Of a DNA stretch of 64,000 bases, positions 61,307 to 64,000 are shown piece after piece. The notes beneath the pieces are model-generated. The model was not told the origin of the DNA, ran no database searches, and saw only the letters and a list, made by a program, of their open reading frames with translations. Location of the stretch: positions 1 to 64,000 of the forward strand of contig JALQPE010000993.1 of assembly GCA_030407315.1 (NCBI GenBank). Direction: 5' to 3'. Origin of the DNA: Asparagopsis taxiformis. Lineage: Eukaryota; Rhodophyta; Florideophyceae; Bonnemaisoniales; Bonnemaisoniaceae. The translations under genes and the position numbers were made by a program. Numbering within the stretch: position 1 is the first letter of the stretch; every line of letters starts with the position of its first letter.

Positions 61307-62974
61307 TCACACGTACGCATCCTCAGCCCATTGCGCCTCGTCTACTTTGGACTCGCAGCTGTAGATCTTCACGTCCGATTTGAATCGCTCCACCGCCTTG
61401 TTGTAGATCGCCAGATCCACTCGTTCCACTTTCCTATACTTCTCTCGTTGCTCTTCAGTCATGGCCGCCCAGATCTTCAGCGACGTCCACGGGTATCCCC
61501 CCGTGTTCTTCCGAGTCTTCGTGTCCGACAGCAGCGACGTGCCAACTAGACTATCAATCCCGTGCTCGTGTGCCATCACTTGCACCGCTTTTTCTAGCAT
61601 GCATTGCGATGCTTCCGTCTGCAATTGTAGTCCAACAAATGCAAATCGGTTCTCCAATCGATCCAGTACCTTATCAATTGCCTCGTCCTCCTTGTCCGCA
61701 TCAACTTCGTACCGCTGCGAGGTAGGCGAAAATCCCATGCGACCGTCAGACAATAGTCGAGACGCATAGTAATTTGGACCAGCGTCCCTCACACGCGGGT
61801 CCGCTTCCATTTCTCCCAGCAGGAATCGAATCACTTCATCCTTGTCCGCATCGCCCTCATCTCTTCCGACGTTGCGTACGAAAAAGTGGTAGAAGAAACT
61901 GAGCTTGCGTGGAAGCGGGTGTCGAAACAACGAAAAATGTCGAACATCCCTTTCGCCGCCAAAAAAGTATTCACAGCCGTTTTCCCAATACTGATGCCCC
62001 ATGACAATGTCAAACGTACGCAGTTTCTCCTTGGAAAACGTCTTGACCTGACCGAAATCACAGCGCCAATTGCGTTCCAGAGTTGTATCGGACGAATCGG
62101 CAACTTGCTGTTTGTAGCATGTTTCAATGTAGCCGAGTGGTGCTCCGCGTTTGGTCAGCTGCGGCTTGTTCTCACTGCGCTCCACCAAATGCATGAGCTC
62201 AGACTTGGTTGAGACGCCGCCCGTCTTGTGCATGTGAAAGTAATTGAGCAGCGTGCGATTATTGAAGTTGAGATATTTAGCCAAGGGAATTAAATTGGTT
62301 TTATCATGTTGGTCACTGTCAGGCCATGAACGGATCCAACTGACGTATCCAGTATCAGTGACGCCGTTCCTGCTGAAATCATTGTTGAGCTGTTCGCTCG
62401 ACTGCTGCTGCTGCTGCTTGTGCTTTTCCGACTGCAGTGGCTTGGTATCCTTAGCAGGAGCAACTGCAACTGCGCGCTGTTGTTCACTGTCAGGGTTGAG
62501 AGGCGGCTGGGCAGAGTCATGTTGTTTCTGCTGAGGTTCGGGTACGGTATTTTCAGAGACGCGCGTGGCGTCGACAGGAGCGGGCTGTTGAGGCGGTTGC
62601 TCCCTTTCGACGGGTGGGGGAGCAGGCGGGTCGAGTTGTTGGATAGGACGAGTAGTGTTTTCTTGAGCGGCAATTGGGACGGACTTGGTGACAAAAGTTA
62701 CATTGTTGGAGGAGAAGACGGAAAGGACGAATATGGCGAGAACGATGAGGAAAGCCACGGCGGCCATGGGCACACGTGCAAGCGGGTGACGGGGGGCGGC
62801 CTTCTTGGTAGAAAAGTCTGGAAAGCGTGGAGACTGATGCGAGGGGGCGGTGAAGGAACGGGGTCGGGTTGTTGGTCGACCATTGCGGTGCGGATGGGTG
62901 GTGGAGGACATGTCGGAGAGATTGAGGCTTTGGGGTCGAGCGGCAGTGCGTTCGCGAAATATGGGTTGGTGCAT
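61307..62974 (-). CDS. Golgi-type carbohydrate sulfotransferase (type II membrane protein)
   Basis: A 555-residue protein with a type II layout. It has a short basic cytosolic part and one membrane anchor near 68-90 (VPMAAVAFLIVLAIFVLSVF). A long glutamine/proline-rich stem runs to about 200 and a lumenal catalytic domain follows. The 5'-phosphosulfate-binding motif is FHMHKTGGVSTKSEL near residue 246, and the 3'-phosphate motif is FSLFRHPLPRKLSFFYHFF near 350. Both are typical of the Sulfotransfer_2/galactose-3-O and heparan-type enzymes that use PAPS. In red algae such enzymes sulfate wall galactans such as carrageenan or agar precursors, an attractive but unproved role here. A second possible start is residue 22. 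Intronless. A TATA-like box precedes it. Confidence 0.85.
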   Translation of the reverse strand: MHQPIFRERTAARPQSLNLSDMSSTTHPHRNGRPTTRPRSFTAPSHQSPRFPDFSTKKAAPRHPLARVPMAAVAFLIVLAIFVLSVFSSNNVTFVTKSVPIAAQENTTRPIQQLDPPAPPPVEREQPPQQPAPVDATRVSENTVPEPQQKQHDSAQPPLNPDSEQQRAVAVAPAKDTKPLQSEKHKQQQQQSSEQLNNDFSRNGVTDTGYVSWIRSWPDSDQHDKTNLIPLAKYLNFNNRTLLNYFHMHKTGGVSTKSELMHLVERSENKPQLTKRGAPLGYIETCYKQQVADSSDTTLERNWRCDFGQVKTFSKEKLRTFDIVMGHQYWENGCEYFFGGERDVRHFSLFRHPLPRKLSFFYHFFVRNVGRDEGDADKDEVIRFLLGEMEADPRVRDAGPNYYASRLLSDGRMGFSPTSQRYEVDADKEDEAIDKVLDRLENRFAFVGLQLQTEASQCMLEKAVQVMAHEHGIDSLVGTSLLSDTKTRKNTGGYPWTSLKIWAAMTEEQREKYRKVERVDLAIYNKAVERFKSDVKIYSCESKVDEAQWAEDAYV

Positions 62975-63021
62975 TGGGCGAGCGGAAAAGCACCGGCGGA
63001 TCGGTGGGAGAGTGGCAGAGT

Positions 63022-63033
63022 GTATATAATATA
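63022..63033 (-). promoter_or_regulatory. Candidate TATA box of the sulfotransferase gene
   Basis: The minus strand reads TATATTATATAC about 50-60 bp upstream of the start codon at 62974, a suitable position. Confidence 0.5.
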
Positions 63034-63303
63034 GGAAGGGAATGTAATTTCCTGGGAAGGATGTGGAGGACTGATGAGAGTGGCTGACAGGATGTAACTA
63101 CAGGGAATTAGCCAGTGGCGGCTGACGTCGTTGGCTGGCAGAGCGACAGGCAATAGTAGGCGCGCTTGAAGCAAAATATGAGTTGCGTGCGAGTTTTTGT
63201 GAGCGCGAACGTGGTTGGTTGTACATGTCTACTGTACATACGTAGAATGGCAAAGTATGATTGTCATTTTGCGCTGGAATGCACTGCACGGTGCAACACG
63301 ACC

Positions 63304-63327
63304 GGCCAGGCCAGGCCAGGCCAGGCG
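63304..63327. repeat. Short (GGCCA)n array
   Basis: About four and a half tandem units of the pentamer GGCCA. Confidence 0.85.
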
Positions 63328-63373
63328 TCTTGTTGATCTCACTGTAATGTCATTCAATCTCATCTCATTCGCA

Positions 63374-63413
63374 GTGCCGTGCCGTGCCGTGCCGTGCCGT
63401 GCCGTACCGTACC
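63374..63413. repeat. (GTGCC)5(GTACC)3 pentamer array
   Basis: Five GTGCC units followed directly by three GTACC units, so a single substitution has itself been copied along the array. Confidence 0.9.
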
Positions 63414-63636
63414 GTACCGCAGCTCTGCGGCACCCAAACGTTACTCGTTTGCTCTGCCGTCCAGTGCTGTGCCGTGCAGCTCGCGATCACGTGCCGCAAC
63501 CCACTTGCCATTGCTATACGCAACTGTATTCCTTTAATTCAGGTCGCGCACCATAACTAAGCCATATCCTACCCATATTCTCCTACGAGTACACTATCTT
63601 AAACATTTCGTCAACGCACCGCAATCACGCCGCCTA

Positions 63637-63990
63637 CTACTCATTTATCAGCGGCAATTTCCGCTGCGTGTCACGCGACCAAACGCGTCGGAAACGATGG
63701 TAGCTCTCCGGCCGAAGCTGTCTCGCCACTTCCTCCTCGCTCAACACGTCACCCTCGTCGTGAATACACGTGCGAGAAATCGCCACCCCACGCGAAAGTG
63801 ATCGCCGTCGCGTTCTGCTCTGCCCCGTTGATCGGCTCCCCCGACACCGCATTTGTGCCGTGGAGCATCGTCTCATCCCGTCCGCACCCTTTGCGCGTAC
63901 CGTCGAAACTGCAATCTCGTCATCCAACTCATCTACGACCAATGCACTATTCCCACGCCCTCGCGAATCCCTTCCTGTCTTTTCCTCCAT
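63637..63990 (-). CDS. Hypothetical basic protein at window edge
   Basis: A 117-residue frame with MEEKTGRDSRGRGNSALVV at the start and an arginine/serine-rich middle. The C-terminal part, LSEEEVARQLRPESYHRFR, looks helical. No domain is recognised. The frame may begin further right, outside the window, so it could be the C-terminal part of a longer protein. Composition is biased and the coding case is moderate. Confidence 0.45.
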   Translation of the reverse strand: MEEKTGRDSRGRGNSALVVDELDDEIAVSTVRAKGADGMRRCSTAQMRCRGSRSTGQSRTRRRSLSRGVAISRTCIHDEGDVLSEEEVARQLRPESYHRFRRVWSRDTQRKLPLINE

Positions 63991-64000
63991 ACTGGTTTTC

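Larger units (their letters stand above)
62975..63636. other. Intergenic region with pentamer repeats
   Basis: About 660 bp between the sulfotransferase start and the stop of the last gene. It holds a TATA-like element (63022) and two short pentanucleotide arrays. No gene supported. Confidence 0.5.

Overview
The window is nuclear DNA of a photosynthetic eukaryote, most likely a red alga with a compact genome (a florideophyte such as Chondrus would fit; the species cannot be proved from the sequence alone). The reasons are a eukaryotic rDNA unit whose 5.8S start resembles red-algal 5.8S, and about 23 densely packed genes of which only two show introns (84 and 85 nt). Several genes appear to be plastid-targeted (nitrite/formate channel, glycerate kinase, CtpA protease) and carry a phenylalanine close to the N-terminus, as is known for red-algal and glaucophyte transit peptides. 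A membrane-anchored carbohydrate sulfotransferase and a TDY-type MAP kinase are also present.

Layout. 1-2.9 kb: a frame-shattered non-LTR retrotransposon on the plus strand (endonuclease and reverse transcriptase remnants), followed by 1.5 kb of unassigned sequence. 4.35-9.45 kb: one rDNA transcription unit on the minus strand (18S, ITS1, 5.8S, ITS2, 28S). The 28S is cut off about two thirds of the way through, at the hot spot where rDNA-specific retroelements insert in animals, and a 40-nt hairpin abuts the break. 9.45-17.2 kb: external/intergenic spacer with at least five families of subrepeats, one of which can fold into a UNCG-tetraloop hairpin in the rRNA sense. 17.27-17.53 kb: a perfect hexanucleotide microsatellite. 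18.8-22.4 kb: two dead DNA transposons (Tc1/mariner-like and PIF/Harbinger-like).

23.3-31 kb: a lineage-specific-looking cluster made of a WD40/coiled-coil protein, two tandem Sel1-repeat paralogues (19 and 13 repeats) and a secreted protein with a duplicated 12-cysteine domain. 31.2-64 kb: a housekeeping gene island, tightly packed in mostly alternating orientation, so that many genes share bidirectional promoters or converge with about 100 bp between stops. It holds a SAC phosphatase with a decayed 5-phosphatase-like domain, a formate/nitrite channel, UBAC2-like, QCR9, AUR1-like IPC synthase, glycerate kinase, a METTL2/6/8-type methyltransferase, homocysteine methyltransferase, CtpA, Cut8/STS1-like, MAPK, AMBRA1-like, a sugar-phosphate cyclase (EEVS/DDGS type), ribosomal protein eS10, HTATSF1/Cus2, LSm5, MFSD5 and a sulfotransferase.

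Themes: plastid and photorespiratory metabolism (channel, GLYK, CtpA), phosphoinositide and sphingolipid metabolism (SAC, AUR1-like), protein quality control (UBAC2, Cut8, AMBRA1) and splicing/translation (HTATSF1 divergent from LSM5, eS10, tRNA methyltransferase). No single operon-like pathway is evident. The most unusual items are the interrupted rDNA unit and its structured spacer repeats, and the Sel1/cysteine-rich cluster.
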